From NCBI GenBank assembly GCA_021806645.1, contig JAJZQX010000006.1:62001-126000 (forward strand): a stretch of 64,000 nucleotides of DNA, given 5' to 3'. Below, in pieces: positions 21,616 to 30,583 of this stretch (the stretch's first letter is position 1; the number at the start of each line of letters is the position of its first letter). A program made the position numbers and the translations under genes. The DNA comes from Myxococcales bacterium. Lineage in GTDB: Bacteria; Myxococcota; Myxococcia; Myxococcales; Anaeromyxobacteraceae. The notes beneath the pieces were generated by a model that saw nothing but the letters and a program-made list of their open reading frames with translations, ran no database searches and was not told the DNA's origin.

Positions 21616-22536
21616 GTGACCTACCTCGACTTCTACGAGCTCAACCAGGAGCCCTTCTCGAACGCGCCGGTGTCGCGCTTCTACTTCGGCTCGGCGCAGC
21701 ACGCGCAGGCGCTGATGCGGCTCACCCACGCCGTCTCCAACATGAAGGGGCTGGCGGTCCTGGTGGGGGACATCGGCGCCGGCAAGACCACGCTGGCGCG
21801 GCGCATGCTCGACAGCCTGCCGGAGGAGGAGTACGAGGCCGCGCTGCTGGTCATCATCCACTCCGGCATCACCGCCGGCTGGTTGCTGCGCCGCATCGCC
21901 CTGCAGCTCGGCGTCGAGTCGCCGGCCGAGGAGAAGCTGGCGCTCCTCTCGCAGCTCTACCAGCGGCTGGTGAAGATCTACGAGCAGGGGAAGAAGGCGG
22001 TGGTGCTCATCGACGAGGCGCAGATGCTGGCCTCGCGGGAGCTGATGGAGGAGTTCCGCGGCCTGCTCAACCTCGAGGTCCCGGAGCGCAAGCTCCTCTC
22101 CTTCGTCTTCTTCGGCCTGCCGGAGATCGAGGACAACCTCCGCCTCGACCCGCCGCTGGCGCAGCGGGTGGCGCTCAAGTACCGGCTGGAGCCGCTCAAG
22201 CCAGAGGACACCGCGGCCTACATCCAGCACCGGCTGCGGCTGGCCGGCGCGCCCCGCATCCCCTTCGGCGGTTCGGCCATCCAGGCCATCCACGCCCACG
22301 CCCGCGGGACCCCCCGGCTCATCAACACCATCTGCGACAACGCCCTCTTCGAGGGCTTCGTGACCCGCACCCGCGAGATCGACGACAGGGCCATCGGGCG
22401 TGTCGCTCGCGACCTGGGGCTGGCCGTCTTCGAGGAGCCGGTGCCGCCGTCGCCGGCCCAGGCCGAACGGCCCAGTGCCCGTCCCCGCATCGACCTCGGG
22501 GACATCGACCGGTACCTCGAGTCGCTCACCAAGTGA
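21616..22536 (+). CDS. ExeA/GspA-like AAA ATPase
   Basis: The product is 306 residues. The N terminus YLDFYELNQEPFSNAP is the typical opening of ExeA/GspA-type ATPases. Walker A is GDIGAGKTT and Walker B is VVLIDEAQ, followed by sensor and lid segments ending GTPRLINTICDNALFEGF. ExeA works with ExeB to insert the type II secretin through peptidoglycan. This protein lacks the membrane helix and peptidoglycan-binding domain of ExeA, so it should be a soluble cytoplasmic ATPase. GTG at 21616 is the start. It is coupled to the TPR gene upstream and lies 18 bases before tamB. Confidence 0.85.
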   Translation: MTYLDFYELNQEPFSNAPVSRFYFGSAQHAQALMRLTHAVSNMKGLAVLVGDIGAGKTTLARRMLDSLPEEEYEAALLVIIHSGITAGWLLRRIALQLGVESPAEEKLALLSQLYQRLVKIYEQGKKAVVLIDEAQMLASRELMEEFRGLLNLEVPERKLLSFVFFGLPEIEDNLRLDPPLAQRVALKYRLEPLKPEDTAAYIQHRLRLAGAPRIPFGGSAIQAIHAHARGTPRLINTICDNALFEGFVTRTREIDDRAIGRVARDLGLAVFEEPVPPSPAQAERPSARPRIDLGDIDRYLESLTK

Positions 22537-22554
22537 CGCGGATCCGCCGCCGGC

Positions 22555-25500
22555 ATGAACTTGGCGGCGGGGCCCCGCGGCGGGACAATTCCTTTCTTGA
22601 CGAAGCGCCGGCTCGCTCTCGCCTTCCTCGCCCTCCTGGCGGTCCTCGTGGCCGGCTCGGTGGCCGGCCTGCGCACGCGGTGGGCCGGCGACCGGCTCTG
22701 CGCGCTGGCCTCGGTCCGGATCGGAGCGGCGACCGGGCTGGAGGTGGCCACCGCCGCATGCCGCATCGACCCCCTGACGCTCACGGTGGTGATCGAGGGG
22801 CTGCGGCTCGGCCCGGCCGGCGCGCCCGTCTTCGCCGCCGACGCCGTGGAGGCGAGGCTGGCCTTGATCCAGGGGCTGGGTGGCCGCCTCGACCTGGCCG
22901 GGCTGCGGCTGACGCGACCGCGGGTGGTGGCGACCATCCCGCCGCCGTCGGCCACGCGGAGAGCCTGCCCGCCACCGGCGCTCGGGCAGTTCGACCTCGG
23001 CCGGCTCGACCTGACCGACGGCTCGGTGGAGCTCGCGCTCGGCGGCGGCGGCCGCGTCGCCGTGGACGGGCTGAACGTCGAGGCGAGCCCGGGCAGCCGG
23101 GCGCGCTGGCGCTTCGGCCGCTCGGTGCGCCGGCTCCACGTCACGGCCGGCGCGGCCGAATTGCGGGTGGCGGCGGCGGGGCGGGCCTGGCGGCTGCGGC
23201 GGCCCGCGGTGGACGGCGTGCTGGCGCTCGACCTCTCCGAGGCGTCGCTGTCGAACGCCGAGGCGACGGTCGACGGCGTGCTGCTGGGGATCCACGGGAG
23301 GCTCCGGACGCTCTGCAACCCGGTGCTCGACCTCACCGCCACGGTGGAGGGCTCGCTGGCCAGGCTGGTGGCACTGACGGGCCAGTCGGCCAGGGACTGG
23401 GACGCCCAGCTCAAGGTGGTGGCCCGGGTGAAGGGACGCCCGGCGGCGCCGGAGCTGAGCGCCACGGTGGACTTCGCCCAGCTCGGGGCCGGCGGGATCA
23501 AGCTCGGGGCGGGCCGCGCCGAGGCGCGGCTGGCCGGCGGCAAGGTGCTGGTGGACCGCTTCACGCTCCCCTTCGGCGGCGGCACGCTCCAGGCCTCGGG
23601 CGAGGTGAAGCTGGCGGCCGGCGTCCCCATCGAAGCGACGGCGCAGCTCGACGGCGTGGACCTGGCCGAGATCCTGGAGAAGCTCTCGGTGCCGGGCGCC
23701 TGGGTCACCGGGCGGATGACCGGGACCGCGCACGTCACCGGGAACGTCTGGCCTCCCGCCATCACGGTGAGCGTGGACTCGCAGGTGCGCCACTTCCGCG
23801 CGCTCACCGGCCCATGGCGCCAGGCCAGGGCGACCGACCAGGCCATGGTGGAGTTCGCGCAGGGGCAGGTTCACGTACCCTTCCGGATCACGCTGGACGG
23901 GCTCTTCTTCGAGAAGGCACGCGTCGAGGTGGGGCGCGGCGCCGTCGACGTGGACGCCGAGGTCTACTTCGATGCCGAGCGCGGCTTCCAGGTCAGTGCC
24001 TCCGGCGAGGTGGACCTCGCGCCGCTCGGCCACGTCGCCGGCTTGAAGGTGGCCGGGCGGGGCACCGTCACCGCGCGCGTCGTCGCGGCCCCCTACGGGC
24101 TGCCCCACGCCGAGGCCAGGGTCAGGCTGGAACGGTTCCGCTTCCTCGACGTCGATCTCGGGACCGTCTCGGGCGACGTGGTCCACGCCGCCGACCGGGT
24201 GCTCCGCTTCTCCAACCTGGAGGGGCGGCGAGGAGGGAGCGCCTACCGCGGCTGGCTGGCGGTGGACCTGGGCGCCTCGCCGGTCCGGATCGCCGGTTCA
24301 CAGTTCACCGTGAGTGGGGTGGCGCGCGACTACCTGGACGCCATCACCGACTGGCTGCCCAGCTCCCGGGCCTTGCGCGGGGTGATCGACGGCCGCATCG
24401 AGACCATGACCGTCTCGGCGGCCGGGCCGGCGTCGGCGCCCGACATCCAGTTCGAGGGGCGCTTCGGCCCGTGCCAGGTGATGGGGCGAAGCTTCGACGG
24501 CGGGCAGACGGCGGGCACGGTGCTCAAGGCGGCCATGGTCCGTTTCGACCGGCTCGAGCTGACCTCGGGGCCGGGGACGGTGGGGGCGGTCGGAACCTGG
24601 GAGTTCACGCCGCCGCAGCCATGGGCGCTCACGCTCTCCGCGGCCGGCCTGCCGGCCGCCACGCTGGCGCTGCCGGGCGGGGGCTGGACCGGCTCCATCT
24701 CCGGGAGCGCGGCGCTGGCCGGCTCATGGGAGCAGCCCAAGGTCCGCTTCGCCCTCAACGGCGACTCGCTGGCGATCCGAGGTTCCGCCTTCGGCACCGT
24801 CCAGCTGGGCGGCACCATCGAGGAGCACCGGCTGCTGGTTACCGGTGGCGCCGATGGGATGCGCTTCTCGGCCGAGGCCCGGCTCGACGGACGAATGCCC
24901 TACCAGGCGCGGGCCGACCTGAAGATGGAGGACGCTGCGCGGCTCTGGCCAGGCGGCCCGCCCGGCGGCTTCCGCGCCTCGGTCGAGGGGCTGGCGACGG
25001 CCAGCGGCGAGCTGGCGGAGCCGCGGACCGCCCGCGGCCGGATCGAGCTGGCCCGGCTCACCGCCACCGTCGGCGACTTCCGCGTCGAGAACGCCGCGCC
25101 GGTCGCGCTCCGCTTCGACGGTGGGCGGGTGGACATCGAGGCTCTCGAGTTCCGCGGCCCCAACACGGAGTTCTCGGTCAGCGGCGGGATGGGCGGTGGC
25201 CTCGACCTCGACCTCGACGCTTCCGGCGCCATCGACCTGCGCTTCCTGGCCGCCATGGTGCCGGTGCTGACCCGTCCTCACGGCCGGCTCACGCTGGAGG
25301 CCCACGTCGGGGGCACCGCCGAGGCGCTGGAGCTGCTGGGCGACGGGAAGGTGGAGGAGGGCGGGTTCCAGCTGCGCGGGACCAACGCCGTCTTCGAGGG
25401 CTTGAGCGGCGGCCTCTCCTTCTCCCAGAACCGGGTGATCTTCGACGGGGTCGAGGCCCGCGTCAACGGCGGCAAGGCGACCATGTCGGGCGAGGTGCAG

Positions 25501-26529
25501 CTGGTCCGGATGCTCCCATCCCGGCTGCGGCTCGAGGCGCAGCTGGAGTCGGTGCCGGTGGCGGTGCCGTCCTACCTGCCGGTGACGCTGTCGGGACGGC
25601 TGGAGGCGGCGGGGACGCCCGACGAGACGGTGGTGACGGGGCGGCTCCACGTGCTGCGGGCCCGTTACACCGAGAACGTCGACCTGGAGAAGCGCGTGCT
25701 GGAGCTGCGCCGGCAGCGAGCCGCGGCGGCCAGGAGCTACGACAAGTCGGCCGAGTGGCTCCGCTTCGACCTGCAGCTTGCGGTGGACGGGGACGCCCGC
25801 GTCGAGAACGACATGGCGCGTGGTGGGGTCCGCGGCGAGCTGTCCCTGGTCGGCAGCCTGGCGGCGCCCGGGCTGATCGGCTCGCTCTCCATGACCGAGG
25901 GCAGCCGCGCTATGTTCCGCGGCAACGACTTCGCCCTGAGCCGCGCGGTGGTCGAGTTCACCGAGCGGGACCGGGTGGAGATGGGACTCGACGTCTACGG
26001 CGAGACGCGGGTGCGCGACTACCAGGTCTTCATCCACGTCTTCGGCTCCCTCACCGAGCCGAAGCTGGCGCTCACCTCCTCGCCACCGCTCTCGCAGCCT
26101 GACATCATCACCCTGCTCTCCATGGGCTACACCTCGCGCGACACCCCGGCCAGCGCCGGCGTCACGGGCATGGCCCAGGCGGCCGCGGCCCAGGCCCTCA
26201 TCTCCGCCTCCGGCCTCGACGAGCAGGTGCGGCGCTTCATGCCTCGTGGCGAGGTGCTGCAGGACCTCTCGGTGCGGGTCACCAGCGCCTACGCCGAGGC
26301 GACCAAGCAGGTCGAGCCGCGCGCCGAGTTCGAGTCCTGGCTGGTGAAGGACCGGTTGAAGCTGCGCTACCAGGCGCCGCTCTCCGGGGCCAAGGGCCAG
26401 AAGGCCCAGGCCGAGCTGCGGCTCGGCGACCACACCGCGGTCCAGTACCAGTGGGACAACGACAACCCGGACAGGCTCGGCGGTGACCACGGGATCGACC
26501 TCAAGCTGCGCTGGGAGTGGCACGAGTGA
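22555..26529 (+). CDS. tamB: TamB/DUF490-family envelope protein
   Basis: The product is 1324 residues with an N-terminal membrane anchor (about 17-38, LALAFLALLAVLVAGSVAGL). The long repetitive beta-rich body typical of AsmA/TamB lipid-bridge proteins follows, and the C-terminal TamB domain (about 900-1324) contains ITLLSMGYTSRD. TamB family proteins span the periplasm and are implicated in phospholipid transport to, or protein assembly in, the outer membrane with the Omp85 protein TamA. TTG at 22597 is an alternative start that would give a shorter leader. The stop overlaps the start of the Omp85 gene, which supports the TamA-TamB pairing. Confidence 0.88.
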   Translation: MNLAAGPRGGTIPFLTKRRLALAFLALLAVLVAGSVAGLRTRWAGDRLCALASVRIGAATGLEVATAACRIDPLTLTVVIEGLRLGPAGAPVFAADAVEARLALIQGLGGRLDLAGLRLTRPRVVATIPPPSATRRACPPPALGQFDLGRLDLTDGSVELALGGGGRVAVDGLNVEASPGSRARWRFGRSVRRLHVTAGAAELRVAAAGRAWRLRRPAVDGVLALDLSEASLSNAEATVDGVLLGIHGRLRTLCNPVLDLTATVEGSLARLVALTGQSARDWDAQLKVVARVKGRPAAPELSATVDFAQLGAGGIKLGAGRAEARLAGGKVLVDRFTLPFGGGTLQASGEVKLAAGVPIEATAQLDGVDLAEILEKLSVPGAWVTGRMTGTAHVTGNVWPPAITVSVDSQVRHFRALTGPWRQARATDQAMVEFAQGQVHVPFRITLDGLFFEKARVEVGRGAVDVDAEVYFDAERGFQVSASGEVDLAPLGHVAGLKVAGRGTVTARVVAAPYGLPHAEARVRLERFRFLDVDLGTVSGDVVHAADRVLRFSNLEGRRGGSAYRGWLAVDLGASPVRIAGSQFTVSGVARDYLDAITDWLPSSRALRGVIDGRIETMTVSAAGPASAPDIQFEGRFGPCQVMGRSFDGGQTAGTVLKAAMVRFDRLELTSGPGTVGAVGTWEFTPPQPWALTLSAAGLPAATLALPGGGWTGSISGSAALAGSWEQPKVRFALNGDSLAIRGSAFGTVQLGGTIEEHRLLVTGGADGMRFSAEARLDGRMPYQARADLKMEDAARLWPGGPPGGFRASVEGLATASGELAEPRTARGRIELARLTATVGDFRVENAAPVALRFDGGRVDIEALEFRGPNTEFSVSGGMGGGLDLDLDASGAIDLRFLAAMVPVLTRPHGRLTLEAHVGGTAEALELLGDGKVEEGGFQLRGTNAVFEGLSGGLSFSQNRVIFDGVEARVNGGKATMSGEVQLVRMLPSRLRLEAQLESVPVAVPSYLPVTLSGRLEAAGTPDETVVTGRLHVLRARYTENVDLEKRVLELRRQRAAAARSYDKSAEWLRFDLQLAVDGDARVENDMARGGVRGELSLVGSLAAPGLIGSLSMTEGSRAMFRGNDFALSRAVVEFTERDRVEMGLDVYGETRVRDYQVFIHVFGSLTEPKLALTSSPPLSQPDIITLLSMGYTSRDTPASAGVTGMAQAAAAQALISASGLDEQVRRFMPRGEVLQDLSVRVTSAYAEATKQVEPRAEFESWLVKDRLKLRYQAPLSGAKGQKAQAELRLGDHTAVQYQWDNDNPDRLGGDHGIDLKLRWEWHE

Positions 26530-29500
26530 ACGGCGGCCTGGCCTCGCTCCTCGCCCTGGCGCTGCTCCCCGGGCGGGTCTCCGGGGCCACCCCGCAGCCG
26601 GCCGCGGCGCCCGTCCAGCCGGCGGCGGCGCGGGAAGGCCACCCCGGCGCGCGCCGCGCCGCCAGCATCAGGCTGCTCCTCCCCACACGCGAGGACGACC
26701 CGGCGCTCCAGGCGCTGGTGGCGCTGGAGCGCGGCGCGCCGGTGACCATCCCGGCGGTGCGCCGTACCGTCACCCGGCTCTTCCAGTCGGGGCGGTGCCG
26801 CGACGTGGTGGTCACCGAGCACGAGGCGCCGGCGCCGCCCGGGAAGTCCGGCCGCTGGGTCGACCTGGTCGTCGAGTGCCTGCCACCACGCATCCTCACC
26901 GCGATCACCTGGCGGTTCGACGGTCCGTCACCACTCGGGGAGCGCGAGCTCAAGAGCGCGCTGCAGGTGACCATGGGCGATCCCATCGACCAGGACGACG
27001 TCGAGAGGATCTCGGTGCGGGTCCGGGAGGCGCTGCGGGAACAGGGCTGCCTGGCCGCGGAGGTGACCGGAACGCTGGAGGGGGAGCCTGGCACGACGCT
27101 GAGCCTTCGGGTGAAGGCCGGTCCTCCCACCCTGGTGACGGCGGTGCGGCTCCCTGGGGCCGGTGCCGACGAGGCGGGGCTGCGGGCCCTCATGGCGACC
27201 CGGCCTGGCGGGGTGCTGCTGGAGGACCGGCTGCGCGCCGACCTCGAGGTGCTGGAGGAGGGCCTGCACGCCACCGGCCACCGGCGCGGGCGCGTCGGGC
27301 CACCCGCCACGCGCGAGGTGAAGGGCGGGGTCGAGGTGGAGATCCCGGTGCAGCCCGGGCCGCTGATGGCGCTCGAGGTCCGCGGCGTCGAGGCGTTCAC
27401 GGATCGTGTCATCCGGTCGCAGCTCCGGCTCGACGGCGGGGCGGCGCTCGACGACGCCGCCATCGACGCCGGGGTGGAGCGGCTCCGGGCCTTCTACCGC
27501 GCCAACGGGTACGCCCTGGCCCGGATCGAGGCCGACGAGCGACGCGCCGGCGATGGGCTGGTGGTGACCATCCACGTCGGCGAGGGGCGGCCCTACCGGC
27601 TGGGCGCGCTTCGGGTGGAGGGGGCCGGGACGCACGGCGAGCCGGCGGTGCGCGAGCGGCTGCGGGCCCTGCTGGAGGAGGAGCAGGGGACACCGCCGGA
27701 GAGCCAGGCCAACGACTGGGCCAGGGCGCTGGCGGCCTCCATTCCCACCGCGCCGCCGCGGCCTGCGCCGCCGTCCCGGCCGGCGCCGGAGACCGTGCTC
27801 GACGAGCTGCAGGTCGATCGGGCGCTCGAGCGGCTCGTCGACGAGTACCGGAACGACGGCTACCTCGAGTCGGCGTCGCTGGGCTGGTCGGTCACCGCCT
27901 ACGCCGCCAGCGGGCAGCTCGACGTGGTGGTCCGGCTGCGCGAGGGAGAGCGGACCACCGTCGATTCGATCGGCTTCGAGGGGAACGCCCAGGTGCCGCT
28001 CACCGACCTGGCTCGGGAGGCCCGCCTGGCCCCTGGCCAGCCGCTGGCGTTCGACAAGGTGGACGCGACCCGGTCCGCGCTGCTGCGGCTCTACCTGGCC
28101 CGCGGCTTCCTCTACGCGAGGGTGGAGGCCAAGGAGGAGATCGACCGCGACCGCCACCTGGCGGCGCTCCGCTTCGTGGTGGAGGAAGGGCCCCGGGTCC
28201 GGATCGGGCGGGTGCTGGTGAGCGGCAACCGGCGCACCCGGGCCTCGGTGATCCGGCGCGCCATCTCGGTCAAGGAGGGCAAACCGTACGACCCCGAGGC
28301 GATGACCCGGACCCAGGCGGCGTTGCTGGGGCTGGGGGTCTTCCGTTCGATCGGGCTGCGGCTCTCCGACGCCGAGACGCCCGAGGCGGTGAAGGACCTG
28401 AACGTCGAGCTGTCGGAGCGCCCCTGGCTCTACATCTCGGCGAGCGCCGGCTTCTCCATCGCCAACGGGCCGCGCGCCGCCGTCGAGTGGGGCCAGCCCA
28501 ACCTGCTGGGGCGGGCGCTGGAGCTGACCACCCGCGCCAAGGTGAACTACCCGCTGGCGGTCTTCCGCCCCGACCTGAAGGACGTCAGCCCGAAGAACCG
28601 CTGGGAGGGGCGCGCCGACGTCGGGCTGCGCGCGCCGCAGCTCACCCCGCTGCCGCTGGCCGCCCACCTCGACCTGATCGCCGAGCGGCTGCGCCGGCGG
28701 GCCTACGACATGTCGGACATCTCGACCGCGATCGGGGCCGACCACGCCTTCACCGCCCGGATCACCGCCTCGCTGCAGTACGAGCTGATGGTCGGCACCC
28801 TGCTGCGGACCGGCGTCGCCGCCTCCTTGACGCAGGCCGACCTCGAGCGGCTCCGCTTCGACGAGGGGACCACCTCGCTGCAGGCCGTCCGGGCGTCCGG
28901 CACCCTCGACTACCGTGACAACGCCGCCCACCCGCACTCCGGGTGGTTCGCCACCGGCTCGGTCGAGTGGGCCCACTCGGTGGGCGCCGCGGGCGAGACG
29001 TACCTGGGCTTCTTCCCGGGGAGCGACATCTACAGCAACCTGGTCAAGCTGCAGGGGACGCTCTCCGGCTACCTGCCGGTGAGTCGCGGCATCACGCTGG
29101 CCCTCTCCGCGCGCGGCGGCCGCGTTGACCCGCTCGACGCCGCGTCGCGCACCATCGTCCCCAGGCGCTTCTTCCTCGGCGGGGCCACCACCATGCGCGG
29201 CTTCGCCGAGGAGGAGATGGTGGCCCAGGACCTGCGCAATGGCCTGGCCGACCAGTCCCACCACTGCGCCAGCTCCATCAGCGCCGGCGGCGAGGCGGGT
29301 CGGGCCGGCTGCACGGGCGTCGGCCACAACCTGGCCAACGGCACGATGGTCACGAGCGAAGGAGGGGAGGCCTTCATGCTGTTCAAGGGGGAGCTCCGGA
29401 TCGGCCTCTTCAAGAGCGTGGAGCTGGGGCTCTTCGTCGACCTAGGCAACCTGTGGGCCAATCCGGCCAACTTCCACCTGCTCGACCTGCGCCCCAACGC

Positions 29501-29627
29501 CGGCTCCGGGATCCGCTTCGTCACCCCGGTCGGCCCGGCGGCGCTCGATCTCGGCTTCAACCTGCTGCCCGACACACGGATCAACGAGCGACTCTGGGCG
29601 CTCCACTTCACCATCGGGCTCTTCTAG
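26526..29627 (+). CDS. Omp85-family outer-membrane assembly protein (TamA/BamA type)
   Basis: The product is 1033 residues with a signal peptide (GLASLLALALLPGRVSGA), a long series of POTRA domains over roughly residues 40-640, and a C-terminal 16-strand barrel. FLGGATTMRGFAEEE is the Omp85 loop-6 signature, with the usual phenylalanine-ended last strand (HFTIGLF). It inserts beta-barrel proteins or cooperates with TamB. GTG at 26526 is preferred because GGGAG (26513-26517) lies 8 bases upstream; GTG 26517 is an alternative. At over 600 residues the POTRA region is longer than the three domains of classical TamA. Position next to tamB favours the TamA role; BamA is not excluded. Confidence 0.88.
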   Translation: MNGGLASLLALALLPGRVSGATPQPAAAPVQPAAAREGHPGARRAASIRLLLPTREDDPALQALVALERGAPVTIPAVRRTVTRLFQSGRCRDVVVTEHEAPAPPGKSGRWVDLVVECLPPRILTAITWRFDGPSPLGERELKSALQVTMGDPIDQDDVERISVRVREALREQGCLAAEVTGTLEGEPGTTLSLRVKAGPPTLVTAVRLPGAGADEAGLRALMATRPGGVLLEDRLRADLEVLEEGLHATGHRRGRVGPPATREVKGGVEVEIPVQPGPLMALEVRGVEAFTDRVIRSQLRLDGGAALDDAAIDAGVERLRAFYRANGYALARIEADERRAGDGLVVTIHVGEGRPYRLGALRVEGAGTHGEPAVRERLRALLEEEQGTPPESQANDWARALAASIPTAPPRPAPPSRPAPETVLDELQVDRALERLVDEYRNDGYLESASLGWSVTAYAASGQLDVVVRLREGERTTVDSIGFEGNAQVPLTDLAREARLAPGQPLAFDKVDATRSALLRLYLARGFLYARVEAKEEIDRDRHLAALRFVVEEGPRVRIGRVLVSGNRRTRASVIRRAISVKEGKPYDPEAMTRTQAALLGLGVFRSIGLRLSDAETPEAVKDLNVELSERPWLYISASAGFSIANGPRAAVEWGQPNLLGRALELTTRAKVNYPLAVFRPDLKDVSPKNRWEGRADVGLRAPQLTPLPLAAHLDLIAERLRRRAYDMSDISTAIGADHAFTARITASLQYELMVGTLLRTGVAASLTQADLERLRFDEGTTSLQAVRASGTLDYRDNAAHPHSGWFATGSVEWAHSVGAAGETYLGFFPGSDIYSNLVKLQGTLSGYLPVSRGITLALSARGGRVDPLDAASRTIVPRRFFLGGATTMRGFAEEEMVAQDLRNGLADQSHHCASSISAGGEAGRAGCTGVGHNLANGTMVTSEGGEAFMLFKGELRIGLFKSVELGLFVDLGNLWANPANFHLLDLRPNAGSGIRFVTPVGPAALDLGFNLLPDTRINERLWALHFTIGLF

Positions 29628-30577
29628 TGCTCACCGGCCCCGGCCCCGGTCGAAGCCGCGAGCAGCTCGTACACCAGCCCCCAGCGGACGCCCCGGTCGG
29701 AGACCGTGAGGGTCCCGAAGCCGGTGAGGGCCATCGCCTCGGCCACCACCACCGCCCCGGCCACGATGACGTCGGCCCGCTTCGGCTCCATTCCGGGGAG
29801 CCGGGCCCGCTCGGCGAGGGGCAGCGCCGCCAGCCGCTCGATCAGCCCCTCGATCTGGGCGCGGGCCAGCGATGAACCGTGGACCCGCTCCCCGTCGTAG
29901 ACGGGGAGCGCCTGCTCGACCGCTGCCAGCGTGGTGACGGTTCCGGCCACGCCGACCAGCCGCCCGCCGCCGCGCCCGCCGCCGCCCATGCCGGCGAGGG
30001 GCTGGAGCGCCGCACGCGCCGCGCTCCGGAGCGTGGCCAGCGTGGACGCATCGATCGGATCCGCGGCCACGTGACGCTCGGTGAGCCGCACCGCCCCGAC
30101 CTGCAGGCTGCGCCGCCCTAGCGGCGACGGGCGGTCACCAAACGTGAATTCGGTGGAGCCGCCGCCGACGTCGAGCACCGCCAACCCCGCCGAGCCCGCG
30201 CTGGCGCCGAAGTCGCGCCAGGCGCTGGCCCAGACCAGGCGCGCCTCCTCGTCGCCGCTGATGACGCGCGGGGTGAGCCCGGCCTCGACCCGGGCCGCCT
30301 CGAAGAACTGGTCCCAGTTGGAGGCGTCGCGGGCGGCGCTGGTGGCCACGCAGTCGATGGCGGTGGCCCCGAGCCGCCGCGCCTCGGCGGCGTAGGCGGC
30401 CAGCACGCGGACGGTCTCGGCGATGGCGGCCGGGTCGAGCCGGCCGGTGGCGTCCACGCCGCGCCCCAGCCGCGTGATCTCGGCCCGCTCGGCGAGCGTG
30501 ACCGCCCCGCGCCCGCCGGCCCCGGCCACCAGCAGCAGGACGGTGTTGGTGCCGACGTCGATGGCGGCGACGGGCAT
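29624..30577 (-). CDS. Ppx/GppA-type phosphatase
   Basis: The product is 317 residues. The N-terminal VAAIDVGTNTVLLLV and the LDVGGGSTEFTFG loop are the two nucleotide/phosphate motifs of the ASKHA-fold Ppx/GppA family. VISGDEEARL carries the catalytic glutamate. The family hydrolyses polyphosphate and/or pppGpp. This is the short form, lacking the C-terminal HD domain of E. coli Ppx. It is last in the tol operon, 6 bases after tolB. Its stop codon shares the CTAG at 29624-29627 with the convergent Omp85 gene. Confidence 0.9.
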   Translation of the reverse strand: MPVAAIDVGTNTVLLLVAGAGGRGAVTLAERAEITRLGRGVDATGRLDPAAIAETVRVLAAYAAEARRLGATAIDCVATSAARDASNWDQFFEAARVEAGLTPRVISGDEEARLVWASAWRDFGASAGSAGLAVLDVGGGSTEFTFGDRPSPLGRRSLQVGAVRLTERHVAADPIDASTLATLRSAARAALQPLAGMGGGGRGGGRLVGVAGTVTTLAAVEQALPVYDGERVHGSSLARAQIEGLIERLAALPLAERARLPGMEPKRADVIVAGAVVVAEAMALTGFGTLTVSDRGVRWGLVYELLAASTGAGAGEH

Positions 30578-30583
30578 GGTTAG

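Noticed and set aside
21201-26102. A 1633-codon open frame on the + strand across the TPR, ATPase and tamB genes
   Set aside because: It runs through unrelated genes in another frame and is Arg/Gly/Pro-rich without motifs, so it is a shadow of high GC content.
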